24,596 nt of DNA, taken from Desulfobacteraceae bacterium (lineage in GTDB: Bacteria; Desulfobacterota; Desulfobacteria; Desulfobacterales; SURF-7). Shown here one piece after another: positions 1 to 6,913 of the stretch. The stretch's first letter is position 1, and each line of letters opens with the position of its first letter. The notes below the pieces were generated by a model. The model made no database searches. It was not told the origin of the DNA and saw only the letters and a program-made list of their open reading frames with translations. The stretch covers positions 1 to 24,596 of the forward strand of contig JAUXCK010000004.1 in assembly GCA_030618925.1 (NCBI GenBank), in the 5' to 3' direction. Position numbers and translations under genes: made by a program.

Positions 1-577
1 CAAAAGCCATGGCCATGATTCCGATAACGATGAGCGTGATGCCGGGCCCTTCCAGTCCCCTTGGCACTGCGGACTCGTTTATTTTTTCCCGGATGCCGCC
101 GATTAAGGTGATGGCCAGAAACCAGCCGAAACCGCTGCCCAGGCCAAACCCGAATGCCTGGAGCAGGCTATAGGGTTTGTTGAGCATAAAAAGGGATGTG
201 CCCAATATGGCGCAGTTGACGGTGATTAAGGGCAGAAAAATACCCAAAGCCGCATACAGCTTCATGGAGACCCGCTCAATCACCATTTCCACGAACTGCA
301 CGAATGCCGCGATGACGATGATAAATATAATTAATTTTAAATAAGCGATGTCCAGGGGGACCAGAAGATACTGGTACACCAGGTAATTGATGGCTGACGT
401 ACAGGCCGTCACGAAGATAACGGCCAGGCCAAGACCCAGGCTGGTGTCTACCCTTTTGGATACACCCAGGCAGGAACACATGCCTAAAAAGCGGGATAGA
501 AGGATATTATCGGTAAATGCGGCAGAGACCAGGATCAGTAAAAATGTTTTAAATATGCCGGCGTGTATAAGCTCCAT
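1..577 (-). CDS. nqrE: NQR subunit E (NqrE/RnfA family), 3' end outside window
   Basis: Integral membrane subunit of the Na+-translocating NADH:quinone oxidoreductase family. The 192 codons visible read as a multi-pass protein. It has a FLGMC motif with Cys34, a second conserved Cys in LITVNCAILG, and a C-terminal GIREK..ESAVPRGLEGPGI stretch. The two cysteines match those that hold the intramembrane Fe-S centre in NqrD/NqrE of Vibrio (established knowledge). The TVNCA and GSGFGW...GIREK wording is NqrE-like rather than RnfA-like. The ATG at 577-575 has an AAGGA site about 7 nt upstream. The reading frame runs off position 1, probably about 10 residues short of the end. It is last in the visible nqrBCDE order, so nqrF would be expected just outside. 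RnfA is the alternative name. Confidence 0.85.
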   Translation of the reverse strand, partial: MELIHAGIFKTFLLILVSAAFTDNILLSRFLGMCSCLGVSKRVDTSLGLGLAVIFVTACTSAINYLVYQYLLVPLDIAYLKLIIFIIVIAAFVQFVEMVIERVSMKLYAALGIFLPLITVNCAILGTSLFMLNKPYSLLQAFGFGLGSGFGWFLAITLIGGIREKINESAVPRGLEGPGITLIVIGIMAMAF

Positions 578-625
578 TATTGTTCCTTTATACCCATATC
601 GTTTTTTTATGCCAAAATCGGTATT

Positions 626-1240
626 TTATGATGCTGCATCCTCTTCTCTGTCTCTTGACCGGGCAATCCAGGTGACAATGGCAAGCATGAAAAATGCCCC
701 CGGCGGCATGACCATAATCGTCCACTGGTGCCACCAGATGTCTACCCCCGGCAGGGGATAACCAAGGATCGTGCCGAACCCCATGATTTCGCGAACAACG
801 GCAATGGCCACCAGAACGATGGAATACCCGAGCCCGCAGGCAATCCCGTCCAGGAGTGACGGAAGCGGCCTGTTCTGGCTGGCAAAGGCTTCAGCACGGC
901 CCATAATAATGCAGTTTGTAATGATCAGGCCGACATACGGACCGATAAACCGGTGAATATCCGGTGCTGTTGCCCTGATGACGATGTCAACCATCATGAC
1001 ATAGCTTGCAATGATGAGCACCTGGACAATCATCCGGATTCGCTGGGGGATATAATTGCGCAAAAGGGAAACGGTCAGGCTCGTCAGGGTGGTCGTAAAA
1101 ATAACGCCAAAACACATGAACAGGGTATTGACCAGAAGATTGGTGACCGCCAGGGCTGAACAGATGCCCAGCACCTGCCGGAAAATGGGGTTATCGGCGA
1201 TGATACCCAGCTTGAATATTTTTTTTGCATCATTTCCCAT
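626..1240 (-). CDS. nqrD: NQR subunit D (NqrD/RnfE family)
   Basis: Hydrophobic 204-residue membrane subunit of the NQR/Rnf redox pump. Conserved Cys27 (LGICSALAVT) and Cys110 (IITNCIIMGRAEAFA) are the expected intramembrane Fe-S ligands shared with NqrE. The segment RMIVQVLIIAS followed by VDIV matches NqrD (IIVQ..IIAS..VD). RnfE has IRIP...IIA at that place, so NQR is favoured. The length also fits NqrD (about 210) better than RnfE (about 230). It lies 65 nt after nqrC and 48 nt before nqrE, consistent with one transcript. No strong ribosome site is visible ahead of the ATG, so its translation may depend on upstream genes. Confidence 0.87.
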   Translation of the reverse strand: MGNDAKKIFKLGIIADNPIFRQVLGICSALAVTNLLVNTLFMCFGVIFTTTLTSLTVSLLRNYIPQRIRMIVQVLIIASYVMMVDIVIRATAPDIHRFIGPYVGLIITNCIIMGRAEAFASQNRPLPSLLDGIACGLGYSIVLVAIAVVREIMGFGTILGYPLPGVDIWWHQWTIMVMPPGAFFMLAIVTWIARSRDREEDAAS

Positions 1241-1305
1241 GGGTGTCCATTTGATGTTCAGATGTTATGGGTTTGAAAACCTGAATAATGATCCATCCTG
1301 ACTGT

Positions 1306-1935
1306 TTATAAATCGATTTTCAGGTTTCGTATGCGTTCAAGTTCTTCATTCAAGAACCGTCTTAGCGCCATGGAGGTCTGGGTGGCTCCGGTAATGGCAT
1401 CGATTCGGTTCACTGTCCCTGCCCCTGTGGCATGTCCAAAGATGATCCGGTCTGAAACAGGTTTTTCCCAGGCAATGGGAAGGCCTTTAAACTGATCGGT
1501 GAACCATTCCTCCTCAATTCGGGCCCCCAGGCCGGGTGTTTCCTTGTGGTCAAAAAACTGAATGTTGATTATTTTTTCCAGATCCGGCGAAAGCACAACG
1601 ATGCCATTGATGCGATCCCAGAATCCCATGCCGCCGAAGTCAAACCCTATGGAAGGCGTGTCCGCGTCAATCTGTTCATACACGTTTCGGGCGCGGTTCC
1701 CTTCTGTTATTGTTCTTATTTTGATATTTTTTAAAATGGCATTGTCATAGGATTCGGGGCTTTGATCAATGACGTCGATTAAAAATGCCCGGCAGATGAC
1801 ACGATTGCGGTGGAGACGCTGGTTCTTTTCCAGCAGTCCCAGGGTGGCGTTATGAACCACGGATACGCCGGTGCCGAATACAACACAGGCCACCACCATG
1901 AAGCCGATAATATACCATGCACTTTTTTTGTTCAT
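1306..1935 (-). CDS. nqrC: NQR subunit C (NqrC/RnfG family), covalent-FMN protein
   Basis: A 209-residue protein with one N-terminal membrane anchor (about residues 7-27) and an extracytoplasmic FMN-binding domain. The flavinylation motif is DAITGATQTS, so FMN should be carried by Thr185 through a phosphoester bond, as known for NqrC and RnfG. The upstream motif HKETPGLGARIE is also diagnostic of the family. The protein is shorter than typical NqrC (about 255) and close to RnfG, so the name rests partly on its neighbours. Its ATG overlaps the nqrB stop by 4 nt (ATGA at 1935-1932), indicating translational coupling. Confidence 0.85.
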   Translation of the reverse strand: MNKKSAWYIIGFMVVACVVFGTGVSVVHNATLGLLEKNQRLHRNRVICRAFLIDVIDQSPESYDNAILKNIKIRTITEGNRARNVYEQIDADTPSIGFDFGGMGFWDRINGIVVLSPDLEKIINIQFFDHKETPGLGARIEEEWFTDQFKGLPIAWEKPVSDRIIFGHATGAGTVNRIDAITGATQTSMALRRFLNEELERIRNLKIDL

Positions 1936-2975
1936 GAAGCACTGCCTTTTTTCCGATACGCCAGGACTCTTTTTATCCAGAGGTCCAGCGACGGCGCCAG
2001 CATGTTTCCCAGAAGGATGGAAAACGCCACACCCCCGGCGAATACGGCTTTATATCTAAAAAGGACAATCATCATGCCGATAAATATGGCATATATCCAT
2101 TGGGACGTTTTATGTTTAGGTGCTGAAATCGGGTCGGTCACCATAAAGGCCGCAGCAAAGAGCAGGGCACCGGAAAACAGGGTAAACCATACGGGCGGAA
2201 CATCATGAAGACCCATAACATGTCTTAAAATGACGTTTAATGCAACTGCGCCGATAAGGGTTCCCAGGAACAGGCGATATTGTATCGTCCGGGTCACCAG
2301 CAGGTAAAAGCAGGAGAGCAGAATAACAATAGCGCAGACCTCTCCTGAAGAGCCGGCAGTGAGCACACATGGATTCCCTTGATAAGCAAATACACCGCCG
2401 ATATTGCCAGTGGCCAGATCGATCATATCTGTGACAAACCCGAAGTCGCGTCTTGACCACATGGGCGTTGCCGCGCTGACCGCGTCAACAATTTTTATTT
2501 TCTCGGCTGTTAAATAGGAGGGGAGGGTGTTAAGGGATGCAAAACTCCATTGGGTAAATCCGCCGGGGAAGCCTCGAAAAACCGGCACAAACCGGGACGT
2601 TAACTCTACAGGAAAACAGATAAAAACAAAGGCCCTTCCCACAATGGCGGGGTTGAACAGATTCTTGCCGAACCCGCCAAATACTTCTTTGCCAAAAAGG
2701 ATGGCCACAACAGCCCCCACGGCCGTTATCCAGAACGGGGTCGTCACCGGAAGCGACAATCCGTAAAGGCTTGCCGTCACAAAACAGGCCATGCTGATTT
2801 TGCCGTTTCGCTGGGACGTCATCACCCATTCGGTCAAGAAGCAAAAAATAAAAGAAACAGCAACAATGGCAAGGACCCGCCAGCCGAAATAATATATGGC
2901 AACAAGAAGCAGCGGCAGCAGGGCGTACAGCACGCGCAACATAACCTTCTGTTTCATAAAATCGGGTTTTTTCAT
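1932..2975 (-). CDS. nqrB: NQR subunit B (NqrB/RnfD family), covalent-FMN membrane protein
   Basis: A 347-residue polytopic subunit forming the ion path and carrying FMN. GKEVFGGFGKNLFNPAIVGRAF (about 95-116) and the C-terminal MVTDPISAP...YAIFIGMM resemble NqrB closely. The flavinylation motif is SAAT at 167-170, so Thr170 is the likely FMN carrier; Gly is the commoner second residue. The protein lacks the roughly 60-residue N-terminal extension of NqrB (about 412), and its N-terminus looks RnfD-like. No clear ribosome site precedes 2975; an internal ATG at 2957 is possible but no better. No nqrA or rnfC lies upstream, where a solute-binding protein gene is found instead. Confidence 0.85.
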   Translation of the reverse strand: MKKPDFMKQKVMLRVLYALLPLLLVAIYYFGWRVLAIVAVSFIFCFLTEWVMTSQRNGKISMACFVTASLYGLSLPVTTPFWITAVGAVVAILFGKEVFGGFGKNLFNPAIVGRAFVFICFPVELTSRFVPVFRGFPGGFTQWSFASLNTLPSYLTAEKIKIVDAVSAATPMWSRRDFGFVTDMIDLATGNIGGVFAYQGNPCVLTAGSSGEVCAIVILLSCFYLLVTRTIQYRLFLGTLIGAVALNVILRHVMGLHDVPPVWFTLFSGALLFAAAFMVTDPISAPKHKTSQWIYAIFIGMMIVLFRYKAVFAGGVAFSILLGNMLAPSLDLWIKRVLAYRKKGSAS

Positions 2976-3025
2976 GTGTTTATAGACATGGTTTCAATGC
3001 GTGATCAAGTTTTACCAGTGTGGAT

Positions 3026-3064
3026 GCCCTGACCCGGCCCCAGAGCAGCCGGCTGCATCAGGGC
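3026..3064. other. Nested inverted repeat between binding-protein gene and nqrB
   Basis: GCCCTGA (3026-3032) pairs with TCAGGGC (3058-3064). The 12-nt perfect palindrome GCAGCCGGCTGC (3045-3056) lies inside. It fills much of the 100 nt between the binding-protein stop and nqrB. No T-run follows on the minus strand, so it is not a standard terminator. It could be an attenuator or mRNA-processing structure. Confidence 0.4.
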
Positions 3065-3075
3065 TTCCCGGGATA

Positions 3076-3879
3076 TCAATCCGGAATCGGTATCCACCGT
3101 TTGACAATGGTGTCCAGCTTTCCGCTTTTTTCAAGTTCTATAAGGAAATTGTTGGCAGACTCCAGCAGAACCGCATCATTTTTCCGAACACCCCAGGCAA
3201 GATATTCTTCGGTCAGAAGGGAGAGCAATGGTTTGAATCCATCTGATTCATGTTTTGCCGCAAGAAAGAAAATATTCGGGGAGTCATAAATAAACAGGTC
3301 GATTTTGTTCCATTTCAGTGCTCTAACCGCCTGCTCTGAGGTTGAATAAGAAATAATCCCCTTGGCGCGTCTGAAATTCTTTTTGACAAACGCTTCACCG
3401 GTTGTATCTCTGATCACACCAAAATTCAGGCCTGCTGACTGGGCCAGAAGCGTATGATAACCGCTTTGACGCACTAAAATTTCTCTGGTGCCCAACAGCG
3501 CCATTTGTCCGGTTCTGAAATAGGGGATGGTAAAGGCAATTTCATATTCCCTTGGTCTGGTGATGGACATGCCGGACATGATGATGTCTATTTTTTTGTC
3601 CAATAGCGCCGGAATCTGATCCCCCCAGTCCAGGGTGACAAATTGTACGGACTTGCCGAGATATTTTGCCAGCGCTATCCCCAGGTCGGCTTCCAGCCCG
3701 ACGATGTCGTCCCCCTGTCTGTAAATCAGAGGCGCGTAGGTTGGCGACACACCGATCCGCAGACTGTTCTCATCGTCCTTTGTCTCGGATTTGTTTAAAG
3801 ATTCACAGCCGGCCAAAAAACACAAAAATGAAAAAATAACAATCAACATCGATATAATCGTTTTTTTATTCCCAAGCAT
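3076..3879 (-). CDS. Family-3 extracellular solute-binding lipoprotein
   Basis: A 267-residue periplasmic binding protein of the amino-acid/polar-solute class (SBP_bac_3). It has a lipoprotein signal with lipobox LAGC and Cys25. Typical family segments follow: LRIGVSPTYAPLIY, VGLEADLGIALAKYLG, DIIMSGMSITRPREYEIAFTIPYF, and a closing ESANNFLIELEKSGKLDTIVKRW. An AGGAGA site sits 7 nt before the ATG. No permease or ATPase gene is adjacent, so it is an orphan binding protein. It could serve a distant transporter or act as a sensor partner. It lies 100 nt upstream of nqrB on the same strand and may share its transcript. Ligand cannot be told from sequence alone. Confidence 0.88.
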   Translation of the reverse strand: MLGNKKTIISMLIVIFSFLCFLAGCESLNKSETKDDENSLRIGVSPTYAPLIYRQGDDIVGLEADLGIALAKYLGKSVQFVTLDWGDQIPALLDKKIDIIMSGMSITRPREYEIAFTIPYFRTGQMALLGTREILVRQSGYHTLLAQSAGLNFGVIRDTTGEAFVKKNFRRAKGIISYSTSEQAVRALKWNKIDLFIYDSPNIFFLAAKHESDGFKPLLSLLTEEYLAWGVRKNDAVLLESANNFLIELEKSGKLDTIVKRWIPIPD

Positions 3880-3978
3880 TAATTCTCTCCTGATTTTTTT
3901 ATTTTTTAGCTTTCTATTGCCCTGCCGTATATCACATCGGCCGGAACCTGTACAGATTAAACTTTTTACAGGATTTTT

Positions 3979-4515
3979 TCAGCGGGTTTTGCCGGGTTCT
4001 ATTTTTACCGTTATTTTTTCAATGATGGCATGTCCATTCTGAGTGATGACCAACACAATACCGTTTTCTCCCGCAGGCAGCAGCCCGGGGCTGATGCGCG
4101 TTTGGCCGGCATCGACGGTTTTATCTCTAAAGGGCGCCATTGCCAGCATTTTGTAAGGCGCAATCTCTTTTGAAAAAATATCGCCTGCCGGTATGATATC
4201 GGGCGGGATTGACGCGGTCTTAATCGTCTGCGGATCAATCCCTTCAAATACAAAGCCGCCATGATTTTTTCCATCCACTAAATACCGTGTTTTGTTCCAG
4301 TCAATTTGCAGTGATTTGTCTGTGAGATTGGTGACGGCGAGTTGAAACACAATATAAAAATTGTTCTCTTTTTTAAGCGGTTCAAATCTGACCTGATAAT
4401 ATTGATTGCGGATGGTTTGAAAATCAGGTGTGCTTGTCCAGATTTTAGACGGGCCGGCACATCCTGAAAAAATAAACACCAGCAGATAAATACTTAAAAT
4501 TGTTTTTCTGGTCAT
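3979..4515 (-). CDS. Hypothetical lipoprotein
   Basis: A 178-residue predicted lipoprotein of unknown function. The start at 4515 was chosen over one 63 nt upstream because it gives a compact signal peptide (MTRKTILS...) with lipobox FSGC and Cys19, and has a purine-rich GGGGAAGCAGG just ahead. The mature part looks beta-rich: FYIVFQLAVTNLTDKSLQIDW resembles the Ig-like domains that describe context-dependent strand pairing in small secreted proteins (inference). It lies between the terminator at 4607-4650 and the binding-protein gene on the same strand, about 100 nt from the latter. I do not recognise the family. Confidence 0.75.
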   Translation of the reverse strand: MTRKTILSIYLLVFIFSGCAGPSKIWTSTPDFQTIRNQYYQVRFEPLKKENNFYIVFQLAVTNLTDKSLQIDWNKTRYLVDGKNHGGFVFEGIDPQTIKTASIPPDIIPAGDIFSKEIAPYKMLAMAPFRDKTVDAGQTRISPGLLPAGENGIVLVITQNGHAIIEKITVKIEPGKTR

Positions 4516-4606
4516 ACCTGCTTCCCCGGGTTGCGTCAATCGGGTCCTCATTTTTTTCTTTATTCGCTGCAGCATCAATACTGGAAGATCCCGGCCATGA
4601 CACCGG

Positions 4607-4650
4607 AAAAATCAGAAAAAACAGGCGCTGTCCCAAATGACGCGCCTGTT
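4607..4650 (-). terminator. Rho-independent terminator of the small lipoprotein gene
   Basis: A perfect 9-bp stem, AACAGGCGC (4620-4628) with GCGCCTGTT (4642-4650), encloses a 13-nt loop. On the minus strand it is followed by TTTTTCTGATTTTTCC. The stem starts inside the TAA stop codon (4651-4649) of the upstream lipoprotein gene. It separates that gene from the next one at 4515. Confidence 0.85.
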
Positions 4651-4876
4651 AACGCCATCCTTTTCTTTTCATGCACTCCCTTGTCAGTTTTATTTCATTG
4701 GCAGGCGCATCGTAGCCGGTGGGGGATTCCCGGATGGCTTTGCGGACCATTTCTTCACACGCTGTGTGGTCTTTGTTCCACTCGGACTTGGGCTTGACAG
4801 GATGATTCCTGCCATAACTGCAGCTCACAATGAGCAGGGTGCAGATCAGGATAAAGATGAAAAATGATTGTTTCAT
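4649..4876 (-). CDS. Small lipoprotein
   Basis: A 75-residue predicted lipoprotein. The start at 4876 was chosen over 4912 because it gives an ideal signal peptide (MKQSFFIFILICTLLIVSC, Cys19) and has AGGA about 9 nt upstream. The mature part has one Cys in HTACEEM and ends with ECMKRKGW. That CMxxKGW ending recurs in small proteobacterial lipoproteins of unknown role (established pattern, function unknown). The gene follows the LolA-like gene by 62 nt on the same strand and is closed by a terminator overlapping its stop codon, so the two probably form a short operon. Confidence 0.8.
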   Translation of the reverse strand: MKQSFFIFILICTLLIVSCSYGRNHPVKPKSEWNKDHTACEEMVRKAIRESPTGYDAPANEIKLTRECMKRKGWR

Positions 4877-4938
4877 TTTTTTAAATCCTACCGTATTGCG
4901 TTTGTCTGGCATATCGCATATCAGGGTTTGGTTAAGGT

Positions 4939-5784
4939 CTACTTCATGATCTCTTTTTCGATATTTCGAAGGGTAAATACGTCATCCGGCACAGGTGTTT
5001 TATAATCAATGGACTGGACATGAAGAATGCTGCGGTTCCCTGTCTTGTGATTGGTTGCAATGATTTGCTTAGCCGCCCACGTTCCTTTGTGGCGGGAAAT
5101 ACCCCTGGCTTCCAGGGTTTTCAGGTGATGGGTCTTTGTATCCCAAAAATCAATTTTCGTGCGGATGCCGTGTTCTGCGTCAACATGGTTGAGGATACGG
5201 CTGTATCCAATACTCGTGGCCAGTGTCGGTGTTATGGGGATCTGTTCCACCAGGTAAACGAGGCGCCCGTGAATCGTTTTTGTCTCCAGGGTTTTCCATT
5301 CATATTCATTGATTTCAATACGGTTGATTTTTTTGATGTCCTCTAGGCTGAATTCGCTTCCCAGAAAGTCTTCGGCCCGGCCTGTTTCCGGAATTCGGCG
5401 GGATTTTTTTCGAGAAGGCGTATAGATCCACTGGTCGTCCTGTTTACTGCCGTCAAAATAATCATAGCAGAGAAACGCCGTGTGTTTCATTCTTGGGGGC
5501 TCGAGCACATAATAGACCAGATGCGTCGCGTCAGGTTTGAATTGCCTGTAGGAAAGCAGCTGGTGGTTTCGAACTTTCCCCTGTTTGCTGATCAACTCGA
5601 GCCTGACCCTTTCGGTGAAACCCTTGCCAAAATTGCGGCTGTTTATCTTTTTGGCAATTTCCAGTCCGTCCGGCAATTTTGTGTTGTCTTCTATCGCTTT
5701 TGCCGCACCTGAAAAAATAAGTAGCGTTGAAATGGAGATGACGCTTGCAAGATGCAATACTGTCAAATGTCGATTCCGTTTCAT
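4939..5784 (-). CDS. Outer-membrane lipoprotein-sorting-like protein (LolA-like, PF17131 type)
   Basis: A 281-residue exported protein. The Sec signal peptide ends near AAKA (about residue 30). The mature part matches the LolA-like family often found beside RND/MMPL exporters. Its marks are a substrate-facing beta half-barrel with DDQWIYTPSRKKSRRI (about 127-142), EDFLGSEFSLEDIKK (about 148-162) and a terminal DDVFTLRNIEKE. A strong GGGGAGGA site precedes the ATG at 5784. Family members are thought to carry lipids or lipoproteins through the periplasm. No exporter gene is visible here. Its partner downstream is a small lipoprotein. Confidence 0.85.
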   Translation of the reverse strand: MKRNRHLTVLHLASVISISTLLIFSGAAKAIEDNTKLPDGLEIAKKINSRNFGKGFTERVRLELISKQGKVRNHQLLSYRQFKPDATHLVYYVLEPPRMKHTAFLCYDYFDGSKQDDQWIYTPSRKKSRRIPETGRAEDFLGSEFSLEDIKKINRIEINEYEWKTLETKTIHGRLVYLVEQIPITPTLATSIGYSRILNHVDAEHGIRTKIDFWDTKTHHLKTLEARGISRHKGTWAAKQIIATNHKTGNRSILHVQSIDYKTPVPDDVFTLRNIEKEIMK

Positions 5785-5898
5785 TTTTCCTCCCCGGAAA
5801 AATTAGAAAAATAAAAGATGATAACCCGTAAAAGATACCTGAGGAAAGGTTTTGTGTCAAATCATTAATGTCCAGCAGAGACAGGGCGTGGGGGAGAG

Positions 5899-5917
5899 AA
5901 AGGCGCGAAGCGCCTTT
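5899..5917. other. Compact GC-rich hairpin in divergent intergenic region
   Basis: AAAGGCGC and GCGCCTTT form a perfect 8-bp stem with a GAA loop between the divergent LolA-like and channel genes. It lacks a good T-tail in either direction, and neither flanking gene ends here. It is therefore unlikely to be an ordinary terminator. Confidence 0.45.
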
Positions 5918-5948
5918 AATCCGTTTATGACGGGACCGTTAAAAAATA

Positions 5949-5963
5949 GATATTGGCAATATC
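5949..5963. promoter_or_regulatory. Candidate palindromic operator
   Basis: GATATTGGCAATATC is a perfect 6-bp dyad around a GGC centre, about 90 nt before the channel gene start and 165 nt before the LolA-like start. Size and symmetry suit a dimeric repressor. No regulator gene is nearby, so this is only a candidate. Confidence 0.3.
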
Positions 5964-6053
5964 AATTGAATTTCAGGGACAACTGGGGTATGGTTTCAAA
6001 AAGAAATATATTATATCCATCATAAAGCCAATTCAAAAGACAGCGTAACCCTC

Positions 6054-6719
6054 ATGACACAAAAACAGTTAGTCCGGAACAATATAATTCTGATGAGTTG
6101 CCTTTTAATTCTCATCGTTTTCTTACCGGCAATATCTGCCCACAGGAAATTTTTATCCAACGGGATTACGTCAGCCATCATTATATCAAGTATATTTGTG
6201 CTTGATTTTTCCAGAAGAACACGAAATATTCTGACGGGCCTCGGTGTGATGGTACTGGTTTTGACCTGGTTGAGTCATTTTCTGAATCTGCAGATTCTCG
6301 ATTTGATGGATTATCTTTTTATATTCTCTTATATGGTTTTTATCACCGTGGCCATGGTCAGTCATATCGCCCGCAGAAAAGATGTGACAGCCATCATCAT
6401 CATCAGCGCGGTGAACGGTTATCTTCTCCTGGGATATCTGGGCGCACTGTTGCTGGCCGCCTCGGAGATTCTTCAGAAATTTGTTTTTTTGGAGAAAACA
6501 AGTGCCATTCACTTTGCAGGAAACGCTGTCGCCGGGTTCCATGATTATATTTACTTCAGTTTTGTGACCCTCACAACGCTGGGATACGGCGATGTCACAC
6601 CTGTTTCATATATTGCCAAGTCATTTACACTCATTATTGCGATCTTCGGCCAGCTGTATGTGACGATCCTCATCGCCATGCTGGTGGGTAAGTTTCTGGC
6701 CAGGAGTTTGAAAGAATAA
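6054..6719 (+). CDS. Potassium-channel-like membrane protein
   Basis: A 221-residue polytopic protein with about six hydrophobic segments. The pore loop FSFVTLTTLGYGDVTP holds the K+ selectivity filter TLGYGD (175-180), followed by the last pore helix (about 187-215). The arrangement fits the Ion_trans_2 type with extra N-terminal helices. There is no cytoplasmic RCK/TrkA-N or cyclic-nucleotide domain, so gating by a soluble ligand is not evident. No convincing ribosome site precedes the ATG at 6054. The gene stands alone, divergent from the LolA-like gene and followed by a dispersed repeat. Confidence 0.88.
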   Translation: MTQKQLVRNNIILMSCLLILIVFLPAISAHRKFLSNGITSAIIISSIFVLDFSRRTRNILTGLGVMVLVLTWLSHFLNLQILDLMDYLFIFSYMVFITVAMVSHIARRKDVTAIIIISAVNGYLLLGYLGALLLAASEILQKFVFLEKTSAIHFAGNAVAGFHDYIYFSFVTLTTLGYGDVTPVSYIAKSFTLIIAIFGQLYVTILIAMLVGKFLARSLKE

Positions 6720-6767
6720 CCAGTGACCACATTATTTGCAGACATCCGATCATTAAGCATCACCATC

Positions 6768-6824
6768 AAACCCCATCCTTGCCGTTTACATGTTTTGTCG
6801 AGTTTTGAGGTGCGAAACTTGAGT
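6768..6824 (+). repeat. Dispersed intergenic repeat, copy 1
   Basis: This 57-nt unit matches the reverse complement of 21927-21983 at 54 of 57 positions without gaps. It runs from AAACCCCATCCTTGC to GGTGCGAAACTTGAGT. It lies between the channel gene and the receptor gene, and an AT-rich GATTAAG tract follows it. Confidence 0.9.
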
Positions 6825-6867
6825 GATTAAGATTAAGAGTAAGATTATGATTAAGATCGGGATTAGG
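6825..6867 (+). repeat. Low-complexity GATTAAG tract
   Basis: Imperfect tandem units (GATTAAGATTAAGAGTAA, then GATTATGATTAAGAT, then GGGATTAGG) directly follow repeat copy 1. They fill most of the space up to the receptor gene. Confidence 0.7.
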
Positions 6868-6913
6868 CGCTGACCAGCGGATTTAATTACACCCCTTGCG
6901 TAAGGAACCCAGG

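Noticed and set aside
1..2975. Canonical Rnf operon
   Set aside because: NqrD- and NqrE-specific stretches (IVQ..IIAS..VD, TVNCA, GIREK) outweigh the Rnf-like lengths of the B and C subunits.
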